A stretch of DNA of 64,000 nucleotides from JBFLYH01 sp964630235. GTDB lineage: Bacteria > Oederibacteriota > JAAXVQ01 > JAUVAV01. Location of the stretch: NCBI GenBank assembly GCA_964630235.1, contig CAZVUO010000005.1, forward strand, positions 124,001 through 188,000. Reading direction: 5' to 3'. The notes under the pieces are model-generated. The model was not told the DNA's origin. It ran no database searches and worked only from the letters and a program-made list of their open reading frames with translations. The translations under genes were made by a program, and so were the position numbers. This document shows, one piece after another, positions 50,761 to 60,181 of the stretch; within the stretch, counting starts at the first letter, position 1, and each line of letters opens with the position of its first letter.

Positions 50761-52590
50761 GTGACCACGCAGAAATTGAGGACAGGCGTCGCGGGACTCG
50801 ATGAGATCCTGATCGGCGGGGTTCTGAAGGGTGAAAGCGTTTTAATGGAGGGGTTGCCCGGAACGGGTAAAACCACCATGGGCCTGCATTTTATCCTCCA
50901 GGGGATCGCCGATGGCCAACCGGGATTGATCATCACCTTCGAGGAATTTCCAGCCCAGTATTACCGGGATGCGCTGAATTTCGGCTGGGATCTGAAAAAG
51001 CTGGAAAAAGAGAAGAAGCTTAAACTCATCATGACCTCGCCAAAAGTGCTGGTGCAGGAACTGGAGCGGCCCGGTGGCATGTTCGATGAGCTGACCCGCG
51101 AGCTCGGACTGCAGCGCGTTTTGGTAGACTCCATCAACTTTCTCTATCACCATCAAAGCGATACCCGCGGCGCGCGCGACCTGATCAACCGCTTTATCAA
51201 CGGATTCAAGCGGCAGGGCGTGACCAGCCTCCTCATCAAGGATATTGAAGGCGAGGAGTTGTCGCATTGGGGCATGTATTCGGTGGATTGCTACATCCGA
51301 CTGCGTTTTGAACTGGTCCGCGATTTTCAGCGCCGCCGCTTGATCGAGGTCTTTAAGGCGCGGGGCCAAAAGCATCTCTACGGCCAGCATCCTTTTGAAA
51401 TTACCGCGACCGGCGTGGAAGTTTATCCGGCCTCTTTACCCAGCGAAAGTTCCCCCGCCCTGGACGCCGATGTGAAGGAAGTGCCGCGGATCAGCAGCGG
51501 AGTGGCCGGTCTTGATGACATGCTGGGAGGAGGCTTTTTCGCCGGACAGAGTGTCCTCGTGACCGGCACTTCGGGTACCGGCAAAACCAATCTGGCGTTA
51601 AGTTTTCTGGCGGAGGGCCTGCGGCAGGAAGAATCGGCCCTGTATTTGTCCGTGGAGGAGATGGGACATTCGCTCCTGCAGCACACCCGCTCGCTCGGGC
51701 TGGATTTGTCCTCGGCGGTTCGCCAAGGGCGCTTGACGCTGCTCACGATTCCCAGCGCGGGGTTGAGTGAGGGGGCGTTTCTGCACCTGTTGCGAAAGAA
51801 CCTGGCTGAAATCAAACCCCGCCGTTTGGTCGTTGATCCGATCAATTTTCTCAATTCCATCGCTGCTTCTCCGGAAATGGCCCGTTTGACGTTTCAAACC
51901 ATGATTCGCATTTTGCGGGAAGCGAAGGTGACCACCGTCTGTACTTCGGAAATCTCCGAGGTGGTGGGGGATTTCAAGCTGAATGAGTTCAATTACCTGG
52001 TTGACACGGTTATCCTCCTGCGGCTGGCGGAAATAGACACGGCGCTGCGCAAGGCCATCATGATCATCAAACAGCGCGGGTCGGACCATGACCGCAATCT
52101 CAGGGAGCTGTTGGTGGATTCCCATGGCGTCCGGGTGGGAGAGCCTTTTGTCAGTTATGAAGGCATTCTGGCCGGCCGGACCCACCGCCGCAGCGGCGGC
52201 GAGCCGGCAAAACTCCTTATTGTGGATGACGACGTGCAAATGCTGGAACTGATCAAGGCCAGTTTCCGGGACGAACATTTTTCCCTGTTCACTTGCGAAG
52301 ACGGAGAGACGGCCCTCCAGCTGACCCTGTCTGAAGCCCCGGATCTCGTGCTCCTGGATTTGATGCTGCCGAAGATCAACGGATTCGAGGTTTGTCAGCG
52401 CCTCAAGGCCGATAAAACCACCGCCGATATCCCCGTCATCATGCTCTCCGCCAAAGGCGAGACCGAATCGAAAGTCCAAGGCATCAAGATTGGCGCCGAC
52501 GACTACATCACCAAGCCGTTTTCCCCCCAGGAGCTGGTAGCGCGCGTGAAGATGATTTTGCGGAGAGTGTACGGTAAGAGGCTGGGATAA
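50761..52590 (+). CDS. KaiC-like double RecA-ATPase fused to a response-regulator receiver
   Basis: The GTG at 50761 has GAGGTGG six bases upstream and gives 609 residues. The in-frame ATG at 50692 lacks such a site. Two RecA/KaiC-like domains (about 5-235 and 240-470) begin TTQKLRTGVAGLDEILIGGV and RISSGVAGLDDMLGGGFF. Each has a Walker A (GLPGTGKTT about 32-40; GTSGTGKTN about 268-276). A CheY-like receiver (about 484-605) has LIVDDDVQML, the phospho-acceptor Asp in LVLLDLMLPK (about 532), LSAKGE and ADDYITKPFSPQEL. KaiC-like proteins are RecA-family ATPases and kinases; a direct REC fusion would link that ATPase to the histidine kinases encoded next. The stop overlaps the first kinase ATG (TAATG). 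Confidence 0.88.
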   Translation: MTTQKLRTGVAGLDEILIGGVLKGESVLMEGLPGTGKTTMGLHFILQGIADGQPGLIITFEEFPAQYYRDALNFGWDLKKLEKEKKLKLIMTSPKVLVQELERPGGMFDELTRELGLQRVLVDSINFLYHHQSDTRGARDLINRFINGFKRQGVTSLLIKDIEGEELSHWGMYSVDCYIRLRFELVRDFQRRRLIEVFKARGQKHLYGQHPFEITATGVEVYPASLPSESSPALDADVKEVPRISSGVAGLDDMLGGGFFAGQSVLVTGTSGTGKTNLALSFLAEGLRQEESALYLSVEEMGHSLLQHTRSLGLDLSSAVRQGRLTLLTIPSAGLSEGAFLHLLRKNLAEIKPRRLVVDPINFLNSIAASPEMARLTFQTMIRILREAKVTTVCTSEISEVVGDFKLNEFNYLVDTVILLRLAEIDTALRKAIMIIKQRGSDHDRNLRELLVDSHGVRVGEPFVSYEGILAGRTHRRSGGEPAKLLIVDDDVQMLELIKASFRDEHFSLFTCEDGETALQLTLSEAPDLVLLDLMLPKINGFEVCQRLKADKTTADIPVIMLSAKGETESKVQGIKIGADDYITKPFSPQELVARVKMILRRVYGKRLG

Positions 52591-54641
52591 TGAAGCGCCT
52601 CTGGCCGTGGGTCTGGCTTCTCGTGGGGGCCCCATTGCTCCTGCACGCGGAATCTTCCGACCCGGCCGCCGCGCGGCTCACCGTAGGAGGGCCCGTTGAC
52701 CTGGCGCCGTACGCTTACTGGGACCGTACTGGCGTGTATACCGGTTTTTCCGTGGACATGGTGCGCGCCGCGGGGGAACGTGCCGGCATTGACAGCGTCC
52801 TTTTTTTCCCCGGAACCCAGGACCAAAATCTGAAGCTTCTGGCCAGCGGTGAAATTGATTGCGTGCAGTTTGTGCGTTACTCCGCCGCTCTGGCCCGGGA
52901 TTTCGATTTTTCGGTCTTCTACCTCGACAGCCCTTCCGTGATTTTCGTTTCCGGCGACACCTATGATCTGGCCACGAAGGAAGATCTCGAAGGCCGGCGC
53001 GTGGCCATTCAAAAAGAGGATCCGTTCCTGCCGTTTCTCCGGAATCAGCGGCGTGTCTATTTAATCCAGGTGGACAAACCGGCCGAAGCGTTTGAACTGA
53101 TGCGGGATAAGCGCGTGGATGCCTATATTGGCGAGCGCTTGACCGCCCTCCATTACCTCAGCGCGAGGGGGTGGCAGGATCAATATAAAATCGTGGGGGC
53201 CGAAGTCGGGCGCTCCCGCTTTGGCATGCTGGTCCGGCAAGGCGATCAAGAGGCGGCCCGGCGGCTGTCTCAAGCTTTTCGCGCGATGGAAAAATCCGGC
53301 GAACGCGACCGGATATTCTACCAGTGGTTCGGCGAGGGATTCCATCTCCAGCCGTTCATGTCGAGGCAAACGCTCCGCTGGGTGATGATTTTTGTCGGTT
53401 CCTCCTTGCTGGTGGCCATGATCGTGCTGGGGTGGAACCTCCTGCTGCAGCGTGAACTGGAACTGAAAGCCGTGGCAGTGGAAAAAGCCGAACTCAACCG
53501 GAAAATTGCCGAGGAGAAGAGCCGTTTCGAGGCCACGGTTCAGTCCATGACGGAAGGCTTGATGCTGGTCGAGCCCCAGGGAGCGATCGTTTACGTGAAC
53601 GCGCCCGGTGCGCAGTACCTGGGCCGCCGTATTGAAGACCTTCTGCACCATCCGCTGGCCGTTCTGCAGGACTTTCTGCTCTCGAAGGTCAAAGGGCCGG
53701 AAGTCCTGGCCAAACGCCTGGAGCTCATAGAAGCCAATCCGACCCGTCCGGCGATGGTGGAATTCACGGTTACCACCACGAAGCGTCAGGATATCCGGCT
53801 GAAATATTTTCCCGTCCGCGATCGGCACGGGGAGTTCGCGGGACGCGGCATTCTCATTGAGGATGTGACCCACGAGCGCGAAGTGGACCGCTTGAAATCG
53901 GAATTCGTATCCATTGCCAGCCACGAACTCCGCACGCCCATGACCAGCATTTTGGGCTTCTCGGAGATCATGCTGACCAAATCCCTTCCGGCGGAAATGG
54001 TGAAACGCTATCTGACGCAGATTCACAGCGAGGCGGAACGGCTGACCAGGATTTTGAACGACATGCTGGATCTCAGTTATCTCGAAAGCGGGGAAGGGGT
54101 ACTGGACAAAAAGCCGGTCGCCATTGCGGATTTGGTCAACGAAGTGGTTGATAATTTCCGCGCCCAGATCAAGGACCGGCGGGAGTTGCGCGTGCAGGTT
54201 CTCGGCGAACTTGGGACCCTCCTGGCCGACCGGGATAAAATCGCGCAGGTCCTTTGGAACCTTTTTTCCAACGCGGACAAATACTCCTATCCCGGCCGCA
54301 AGGTACTGGTGGACGTGATCGGACGCCGCGAACCGGATCCGGACTGGCGCTTTACGGCGGATGAACTGGCCAGCCTCTTGCCGGGCGTGGAAATTTCCAT
54401 CACCGATTTTGGCGACGGGATCCAGGAAGATCAGTTATCCCTGATATTTCTGCCGTTTTACCGCGTGGAAACCGCGGTGCACACCATCCGCGGCACGGGC
54501 TTGGGACTGGCAATCGTCAAACGCATCGTGGAAGCGCACGGCGGCCGGGTTTGGGCACGCAGTGTGATCGGCAAACAAACGGTATTTTCCGTGCTCCTGC
54601 CCCTTTCCAAGACGGAAACGAGGGAGGTTCAGGATGCTTGA
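52590..54641 (+). CDS. Sensor histidine kinase with periplasmic solute-binding domain
   Basis: This 683-residue membrane sensor has a signal/first helix (about residues 1-20) and a periplasmic SBP_bac_3-type amino-acid-binding-like domain (about 30-255; LTVGGPVDLAPYAYWDRTGV, LASGEIDCVQFV). A membrane helix follows (about 260-283, VMIFVGSSLLVAMIVLGW), then a short coiled coil and a PAS domain (about 310-430). The HisKA box is FVSIASHELRTPMTSIL (phospho-His near 444), and the HATPase (about 540-680) has NLFSNADKYSYPG, DFGDGI and GTGLGLAIVKRIV. A likely partner is the receiver of the preceding KaiC fusion. Its stop codon overlaps the start of the second kinase. Confidence 0.92.
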   Translation: MKRLWPWVWLLVGAPLLLHAESSDPAAARLTVGGPVDLAPYAYWDRTGVYTGFSVDMVRAAGERAGIDSVLFFPGTQDQNLKLLASGEIDCVQFVRYSAALARDFDFSVFYLDSPSVIFVSGDTYDLATKEDLEGRRVAIQKEDPFLPFLRNQRRVYLIQVDKPAEAFELMRDKRVDAYIGERLTALHYLSARGWQDQYKIVGAEVGRSRFGMLVRQGDQEAARRLSQAFRAMEKSGERDRIFYQWFGEGFHLQPFMSRQTLRWVMIFVGSSLLVAMIVLGWNLLLQRELELKAVAVEKAELNRKIAEEKSRFEATVQSMTEGLMLVEPQGAIVYVNAPGAQYLGRRIEDLLHHPLAVLQDFLLSKVKGPEVLAKRLELIEANPTRPAMVEFTVTTTKRQDIRLKYFPVRDRHGEFAGRGILIEDVTHEREVDRLKSEFVSIASHELRTPMTSILGFSEIMLTKSLPAEMVKRYLTQIHSEAERLTRILNDMLDLSYLESGEGVLDKKPVAIADLVNEVVDNFRAQIKDRRELRVQVLGELGTLLADRDKIAQVLWNLFSNADKYSYPGRKVLVDVIGRREPDPDWRFTADELASLLPGVEISITDFGDGIQEDQLSLIFLPFYRVETAVHTIRGTGLGLAIVKRIVEAHGGRVWARSVIGKQTVFSVLLPLSKTETREVQDA

Positions 54642-56778
54642 GCGTTTCATCACCTGCCTGCGGGAACGGGAATCCCAGATCGTCGGCGATTCCTTCGCCG
54701 AGGCGGTCCGGCAGCACGCCTTCCTTCAGCACGCGAACGAAATGCAGCGGGCGGTGGTGGGGGAGACCGGCGCCATCATTTTGCGGATGACGCTCCAAGC
54801 CCTGGAACAACCGGAGCAAGGACAGGCGCTGTGGATCAAAAGCATCGCCGACCAGGGCCGGTCCCTGGCCCAAGCGGAAGTCCCCTTGCTGGTTGTCATG
54901 GACTTGGGACTGCGGATCAAGGAAAATTGCAGGCGGGAATTGCAGCCGCTGCTGGCCGAGAACCCGGAGACAGCCTATCCCGCCATTGCGGCTTTCGACC
55001 TGGATTTTACCCGCACCCTCAGCCGCGTTGGACTTGACCTCATGCTGCCGTTCTTGGAGATGCAGCAACAGATCATCAAGGCACAGGAATCTTTCCTCAA
55101 GCATAAATTCAGCAGCCTGTATCGGTTGGTCGAGGCGATCTCCAATAACTTGGATATCCAGCAGTGCTGTGAGATTTTGCTGGATTATATATGCCGGTTC
55201 TACGACGTGAAACTCACAGGGGTTTTTCTTTTGGACGAAAAGGCGCATGAACTGTATCCCCAGCATCTGACCGGTCTTTCCCGGAAACTGAAAACCCAGC
55301 TGCGCTACCGCGCCGTGGACGAGCCGTTTCGCCAGTGCCTGCAGGAAGGCAAGCCGGTGTTCGTTTGCGACGCGCCCTACCACATGGACGACATCACGGT
55401 GCCTGTGCCCGCGCCTGAACAGACACCGAAACCCTCCGCGCGTGTTTCGGTTGACTATCCATTGCTGGCCTCGCTGTACGCGCCGATGATCGGCCGGCAG
55501 CGCACCTATGGCGTCGTGTCCTTGCACGCGCTGAAGCCGGCCCAGTTCACGGAGGCCGAGGTACAACAGTTCGCGACCCTGGCGCGCATCGTAGGCGTGG
55601 CCGTCGAAAACGCCGGCATTTATCAGACGTTGACGGAGGAGAAGAGCAAACTGGACGCCATTGTCAATTCCATCTCCGACGGGCTGATCTTGGTGGATTT
55701 ACGCGAGGAAATCGTCTTCATCAACGCCTTTGCGGCCCGTTATTTGAACCAGCCGCCCTACCGCTTGCTGGGCGCCTCGGCCGCCCTCATTCCTGACCGC
55801 CTGCTGGCCAACGCGCAGGATCCGCTTACCGTCCAGTCGCAGTACCTCCGGGCTTTGAACAGCATCGCGGAAAACCCGGTGATTGATTTCACGTTGGAAC
55901 GGCCGGAGATCGTGGATATCCGCATGCATATATTCCCGGTCCGGGACCGCGAACAACGGTTGCTGGGCCATGGGCTGCTGATCGAGGACGTTAGCCATGA
56001 AAAAGAGGTCAGCCGCATGAAAACGGAATTCACGGCGATTGCCAGCCACACCATGCGGACGCCCATGACCAGCATCTTGGGATTTGCTTCCTTACTCATC
56101 GAAAAGCAATTGCCGGCCGAGACGGCGCAAAAATACATTCAAAACATTTTCCGCGAGGCTCAGCGTCTGACCACGATCTTCAACGACATGCTCGATTTGA
56201 CCAATATCGAGGCCGGGCTGATCGCGCTGAAGCTGGCCCCGTTGGACGTGTGGGAGACCGCCCAAACGGCCGTGCGGGAGGCCCGCGCCGCTTCGGGCCG
56301 CGAGATCGAGCTGGTGCGTGGGAATAAAACCTTTCCTCCGCTTATTGCCGACCAGCAAAAAGTTCAGCAGGCGCTGGGCAATATGCTGAACAATGCCGCG
56401 AAATTCACTTCGGGCAAAATTACCGTTCAGGTCCGAAAGGTTACCCAGATACGTTTCCGCGCGGGGTGGTCGCATTCCCAGGTGGCGTTGGACACCCCCG
56501 GGTTGTTTCCCGCCGTGGTGTACACAGTGGAGGACCGGGGAGAAGGCATTCCCGCGGAACAGTTGGACAGCATATTCGAGGCCTTTCATAAAATCCCCCA
56601 GGAAAAGCGTTGGAATGAAGGCTCGGGATTGGGACTGACCATCCTGCAGCATATCGCCAGGGCGCACGGAGGCCAGGTGTGGGTGGAATCCGCGCCGGGA
56701 AAAGGCAGCTCTTTTTCTCTGCTGCTCCCCCTGGAACTGACCTCGCCGGAAAATAAATTCGGTCGTTTCACCTCCTGA
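54634..56778 (+). CDS. Cytosolic sensor histidine kinase with RsbR-like, GAF and PAS domains
   Basis: This 714-residue protein has no membrane helix. An N-terminal helical region (about 5-140; SFAEAVRQHAFLQHANEMQR) resembles RsbR/globin-like N-terminal domains. It is followed by GAF (about 165-335; LVEAISNNLDIQQCCEILLD), PAS (about 345-460), HisKA with FTAIASHTMRTPMTSILGF (phospho-His near 471, Glu after it replaced by Thr) and HATPase (about 575-705; NMLNNAAKFTSG, VEDRGEGIP, GSGLGLTILQHIARAHGG). The changed H-T pair, in place of the usual H-E, may weaken phosphatase or autokinase steps. GGGAGG precedes the overlapping ATG. The DUF72 gene overlaps its stop (TGATG). Confidence 0.9.
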   Translation: MLERFITCLRERESQIVGDSFAEAVRQHAFLQHANEMQRAVVGETGAIILRMTLQALEQPEQGQALWIKSIADQGRSLAQAEVPLLVVMDLGLRIKENCRRELQPLLAENPETAYPAIAAFDLDFTRTLSRVGLDLMLPFLEMQQQIIKAQESFLKHKFSSLYRLVEAISNNLDIQQCCEILLDYICRFYDVKLTGVFLLDEKAHELYPQHLTGLSRKLKTQLRYRAVDEPFRQCLQEGKPVFVCDAPYHMDDITVPVPAPEQTPKPSARVSVDYPLLASLYAPMIGRQRTYGVVSLHALKPAQFTEAEVQQFATLARIVGVAVENAGIYQTLTEEKSKLDAIVNSISDGLILVDLREEIVFINAFAARYLNQPPYRLLGASAALIPDRLLANAQDPLTVQSQYLRALNSIAENPVIDFTLERPEIVDIRMHIFPVRDREQRLLGHGLLIEDVSHEKEVSRMKTEFTAIASHTMRTPMTSILGFASLLIEKQLPAETAQKYIQNIFREAQRLTTIFNDMLDLTNIEAGLIALKLAPLDVWETAQTAVREARAASGREIELVRGNKTFPPLIADQQKVQQALGNMLNNAAKFTSGKITVQVRKVTQIRFRAGWSHSQVALDTPGLFPAVVYTVEDRGEGIPAEQLDSIFEAFHKIPQEKRWNEGSGLGLTILQHIARAHGGQVWVESAPGKGSSFSLLLPLELTSPENKFGRFTS

Positions 56779-57569
56779 TGGCCGGGCTGGTTTTTGTCGG
56801 GACATCGGGTTTTTCTTATTCGGATTGGAAAGGCCCCTTTTACCCCGCGACTTTGCGGAGCGGGGATATGCTGGCTTATTACAGCCGCCATTTCACGGCG
56901 TGCGAGCTGAACGCGAGCTACTATCGCATTCCCACCGCCGCCACCACGGCGGCGTTGATCCGCAAGTCCGAAGGCCGGGTTCGCTTTGTGGTCAAGGCGC
57001 ATGGCGCCATGACCCATCAACGGACCGCCAGCCAGTCGGATTACCGGCAGTTCCGGGAATCTTTGCGGCCGTTGCAGGATGCCGGCTTGCTGGGGGCGGT
57101 GCTGGCCCAATTTCCGTACTCCTTTCCCAATACGCTGGACCATCGCGGTTACGTGGCCGACCTGCGCGCGCGCCTTCCGGAAGGAGTGGAGATGGTCGCG
57201 GAATTCAGGCACCAGAGCTGGGACCGTTCCGAGGTGGTCGGTTGGTTGTCGGATCTGCGGATTGGGATCGTGAATGTGGACGAGCCGGATCTGCGGGGCC
57301 TGCTGCCGCCCACCAGTCATGTGACCAGCCCGGTGGGCTATGTCCGTTTTCATGGACGCAACCGGGAGAAGTGGTTTGCCAAGCGGGCTCAGCCTTGGGA
57401 ACGCTATGATTATTTGTATTCGGAAGAGGAATTGCGGGAGTGGGTGCCGCGCATACGGACCATCGCGGGCCAAGCGGACCAGACCTATGTTTTTTTCAAT
57501 AACCATTGGCAGTCGCAGGCGGTCGCCAACGCCCGGCAGCTCACGGCCCTGCTGGGCGCCGGAACTTAA
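56778..57569 (+). CDS. DUF72/YecE-family protein
   Basis: This 263-residue protein has the DUF72 plan: FVGTSGFSYSDWKGPFYP at the start, LAYYSRHFTACELNASYYRIP, KAHGAMTHQR, LAQFPYSFPNT, VEMVAEFRHQSW and YVRFHGRNREKWF, ending FFNNHWQSQAVANARQL. The fold is a TIM-barrel-like one. The family is widespread and its exact reaction is not settled. The ATG overlaps the second kinase stop. Its own stop overlaps, on the opposite strand, the stop of the chemoreceptor-like gene, so the two operons end on the same four bases with no terminator between. Confidence 0.9.
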   Translation: MAGLVFVGTSGFSYSDWKGPFYPATLRSGDMLAYYSRHFTACELNASYYRIPTAATTAALIRKSEGRVRFVVKAHGAMTHQRTASQSDYRQFRESLRPLQDAGLLGAVLAQFPYSFPNTLDHRGYVADLRARLPEGVEMVAEFRHQSWDRSEVVGWLSDLRIGIVNVDEPDLRGLLPPTSHVTSPVGYVRFHGRNREKWFAKRAQPWERYDYLYSEEELREWVPRIRTIAGQADQTYVFFNNHWQSQAVANARQLTALLGAGT

Positions 57570-58852
57570 ACTTTCATGTTGCGGGTGGCTTCCTGCAGGG
57601 AGGCGGCGGCCGTGGAGATTTCCTGGATGCTCGAGGTCACGGTCGTCATGGAGTTGTTCAGTTCCTCCATGCTGGCCGCGATTTCCTCCAGCGCGGAGGC
57701 GTTGTCCTCGGCGAAAGAAATGACTTCCTTCATGTTGCTTTGAACCATGTCCGTGCGTTCCAGCTGGGATTGGGAGAGGGAAGACATGGAGGCCACGCGC
57801 TGTTCCAGATTGCTGACCGATTCCACGATGGTGGTCAAGGATTTTTCCGATTCGGTCATGGCTTCGCGGCCGGACGTGACGTGCTTGGTGCCGTCGTGCA
57901 TGGAATCAACGGTGGTGCGGTTTTCCGCCTGAATGCGCATGACCAGGGCCGCGATCTGTTTGGTGGCGTCGCCTGATTCCTCGGCCAGTTTCTTGATTTC
58001 ATCGGCGACCACCGCGAAGCCCCTCCCGGCGTCGCCGGCGCGGGCCGCTTCGATCGCGGCGTTCAAGGCCAGCAGGTTGGTCTGCTCGGCGATTTGCGTG
58101 ATCACTTCCAGCACCTGGTCGATCTCCTGAATCGTGCCGGACAGAGCTTCCACCTGGTGGGCGTTTTGGTCGAAAATATTGAACAGCAGGTTGATTTTTT
58201 CGATCGCGGATTGGATAATCTTTCCGCTGTTCTCGGCGGTTGTGTGGGTCAGCCGCGCCAAGTTGCTGGATTCGTTCAGCGCGGTTAAAAACTCTTTAAG
58301 TGAAAGAGATTGTTCTTGGATGGTTTTGGCGGAATTGACCGTATGCTCCCGCTGCTGCTCCGCGTTGGTCGCCACGGAGGAAATATTACTCGTGACTTCT
58401 TCGGTGGCGGCGCTGGTTTCCTGCGCCAGCGAGGAGAGATGCTCCGAGATGCGTTGCAGGGTTTCGGTGAGCGATTTGGTCTGGAAAACAATGGTTTGGA
58501 TGGATTCGATGAATTGGTTGAACGAGGCGGCCAGCTTGCCGCTCTCGTCTTCCGCTCCGTAATCCAACCGTGTTGTCAGGTCAACGTTGCCGCGGGAAAA
58601 ATCCTGCATGGTTTTCATCATGCCCTGGCCGATCTGGTGCAGTCCAAGAAGTGCGCCGGGCGCCATCCAGGCCACCAGTCCAAGTGCGATCAGGGCCAGA
58701 ATGGCCGTGGTGATGGCAAAGAGGGAGGGAATGCCCCACCAGGCGACCGCGGCGTAAAAATAGACGGTCACCGCCAGCAGAAAAACGAGGAAAATGACGC
58801 CTAGGCGACGGGAGATGCCACGGGGCTGTAAGATTTGCAGAATACTTGACAC
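57566..58852 (-). CDS. Methyl-accepting chemotaxis-type membrane protein
   Basis: The GTG at 58852 follows GAGGTGG and gives 428 residues. An upstream in-frame ATG (58927) overlaps the promoter and is rejected. Two hydrophobic helices lie near residues 16-60 with almost no periplasmic loop. A HAMP-like and coiled-coil region follows (about 60-150), then the conserved signalling tip AEQTNLLALNAAIEAARAGD (near 270-290) with GRGFAVVADEIKKLAEESGD. The short extracytoplasmic part implies it senses membrane state or an internal signal. No cheA or cheW is visible here. It is convergent with the kinase operon and expressed from its own promoter. Confidence 0.9.
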   Translation of the reverse strand: MSSILQILQPRGISRRLGVIFLVFLLAVTVYFYAAVAWWGIPSLFAITTAILALIALGLVAWMAPGALLGLHQIGQGMMKTMQDFSRGNVDLTTRLDYGAEDESGKLAASFNQFIESIQTIVFQTKSLTETLQRISEHLSSLAQETSAATEEVTSNISSVATNAEQQREHTVNSAKTIQEQSLSLKEFLTALNESSNLARLTHTTAENSGKIIQSAIEKINLLFNIFDQNAHQVEALSGTIQEIDQVLEVITQIAEQTNLLALNAAIEAARAGDAGRGFAVVADEIKKLAEESGDATKQIAALVMRIQAENRTTVDSMHDGTKHVTSGREAMTESEKSLTTIVESVSNLEQRVASMSSLSQSQLERTDMVQSNMKEVISFAEDNASALEEIAASMEELNNSMTTVTSSIQEISTAAASLQEATRNMKV

Positions 58853-58898
58853 TCGACCACCTCGCGACTTTCTAAGATGCGCGGGATAATTTCTAAAA

Positions 58899-58927
58899 AT
58901 ATTATCATTACCGAGCGAGGATTGCAA
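58899..58927 (-). promoter_or_regulatory. Promoter of the chemoreceptor-like gene
   Basis: On the minus strand TTGCAA (58922-58927), 17 bases, then TAATAT (58899-58904) with an extended -10 TG just upstream. The start point is near 58892, giving a leader of about 40 bases before the GTG at 58852. The region is divergent from tgt, whose own promoter I do not see. Confidence 0.75.
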
Positions 58928-59012
58928 TCACTTTGCGCCGGGTCCTCGTCAGCTTTATGCAGGGCGGTCAGTGGGCATCGCGTCCACAGGGCGAGGGCAG
59001 GGGAGGAAATGG

Positions 59013-60149
59013 ATGAGCATGCAATTCAAGATCGTGGGGAACGAAGGCCGCGCCCGTGCCGGTCTGGCGACCCTCCGCGGCGGCCGTTTGGTTGAAACAC
59101 CGGTGTTTATGCCGGTGGGAACCCAGGCGGTGGTGAAAACCCTGGATAGTCACGACCTGGAAAGCCTGGGTGTTTCACTCCTGCTTGCCAACGCGTACCA
59201 TTTGCATCTGAGGCCCGGCGCGGAAGTCATTGCTGCGGCGGGCGGGGTGCACCGTTTTATGGGCTGGCCGGGTGGCATTATCACGGATTCCGGCGGATAC
59301 CAGGTGTTTTCTCTGGCGGACCTGCGCACGGTGGGGGAAGAGGGGGTGTCGTTTATCTCCCACCGCGACGGATCGCGGCATTTTTTCACCCCGGAAACCA
59401 ACCTCGAGCTGCAACACCGCCTGGGAGCGGACATTGTGATGGCATTCGACGTTTGCGTCGCCTATCCGGCCCAGCCCGCCGAAGTGCGGCGCGCGGTGGA
59501 ATTAACCACTGCCTGGGCCGCCCGGTGCCTCAAACGGCATGAAGAGCTCGGGGGTGACCAAGTCTTGTTCGGCATTGTGCAGGGGGGCGTGATCCCCGAG
59601 GCGCGGGAAGTGTCCGCGCGGGCGCTCACTGCCATGGAGTTCCCCGGATTTGGCATTGGAGGTTTGTCCGTGGGCGAAGGAGCGGCCCTCATGAATGCCA
59701 CGCTCGACCTGTTGCATCCCTTGCTGCCGGAAGGGAAGCCGCGCTACCTCATGGGGGTGGGCACTCCGCAGGATTTGTGGGAAGCGGTAGCCCGCGGCGT
59801 GGACATGATGGATTGCGCCATGCCGACGCGCATCGCCCGCAACGGCACGCTCTTCACCTCCCAGGGCCGGTTGGTGGTTAAAAATGCGGCGTATGCCCGC
59901 GATGAGCGGCCGCCGGATCCGGCCTGCTCTTGTCCCTTATGCCGGCGTCACAGCCGGGCTTATTTACGGCACTTGTTCAATACGCAGGAGCTGACTGCCT
60001 TGAGACTTTCCACTTTACACAACCTGACGTTCATGCTAAATTTGAGCCGATTTATAAGGCAAAATATCCTCTCCGGCACTTTTGAGGCTGCCCGCCAGGA
60101 TTTTCTCTCCCAATATGGCCAACTCAGCATTCCGGCCGGAGCGGCATAG
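59013..60149 (+). CDS. tgt: Queuine/preQ1 tRNA-ribosyltransferase
   Basis: Tgt swaps guanine 34 of target tRNAs for preQ1. The ATG at 59013 has GGGAGGA six bases upstream; the longer frame to 58971 is rejected. The 378-residue protein shows TPVFMPVGTQAVVKTLD (residues about 26-42), ANAYHLHLRPG, ITDSGGYQVFSL (catalytic Asp), HRLGADIVMAFDVC (near 148), FGIVQGG, GLSVGEG and LMGVGTPQDL. The zinc site is CSCPLC with the His in RLSTLHNLTFMLNL. queA, the next enzyme, is at 46983. yajC follows after 32 bases, a common tgt-yajC arrangement. Confidence 0.96.
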   Translation: MSMQFKIVGNEGRARAGLATLRGGRLVETPVFMPVGTQAVVKTLDSHDLESLGVSLLLANAYHLHLRPGAEVIAAAGGVHRFMGWPGGIITDSGGYQVFSLADLRTVGEEGVSFISHRDGSRHFFTPETNLELQHRLGADIVMAFDVCVAYPAQPAEVRRAVELTTAWAARCLKRHEELGGDQVLFGIVQGGVIPEAREVSARALTAMEFPGFGIGGLSVGEGAALMNATLDLLHPLLPEGKPRYLMGVGTPQDLWEAVARGVDMMDCAMPTRIARNGTLFTSQGRLVVKNAAYARDERPPDPACSCPLCRRHSRAYLRHLFNTQELTALRLSTLHNLTFMLNLSRFIRQNILSGTFEAARQDFLSQYGQLSIPAGAA

Positions 60150-60181
60150 AGCCTACTTTGATTGAAGGAGGAATTCAGATC

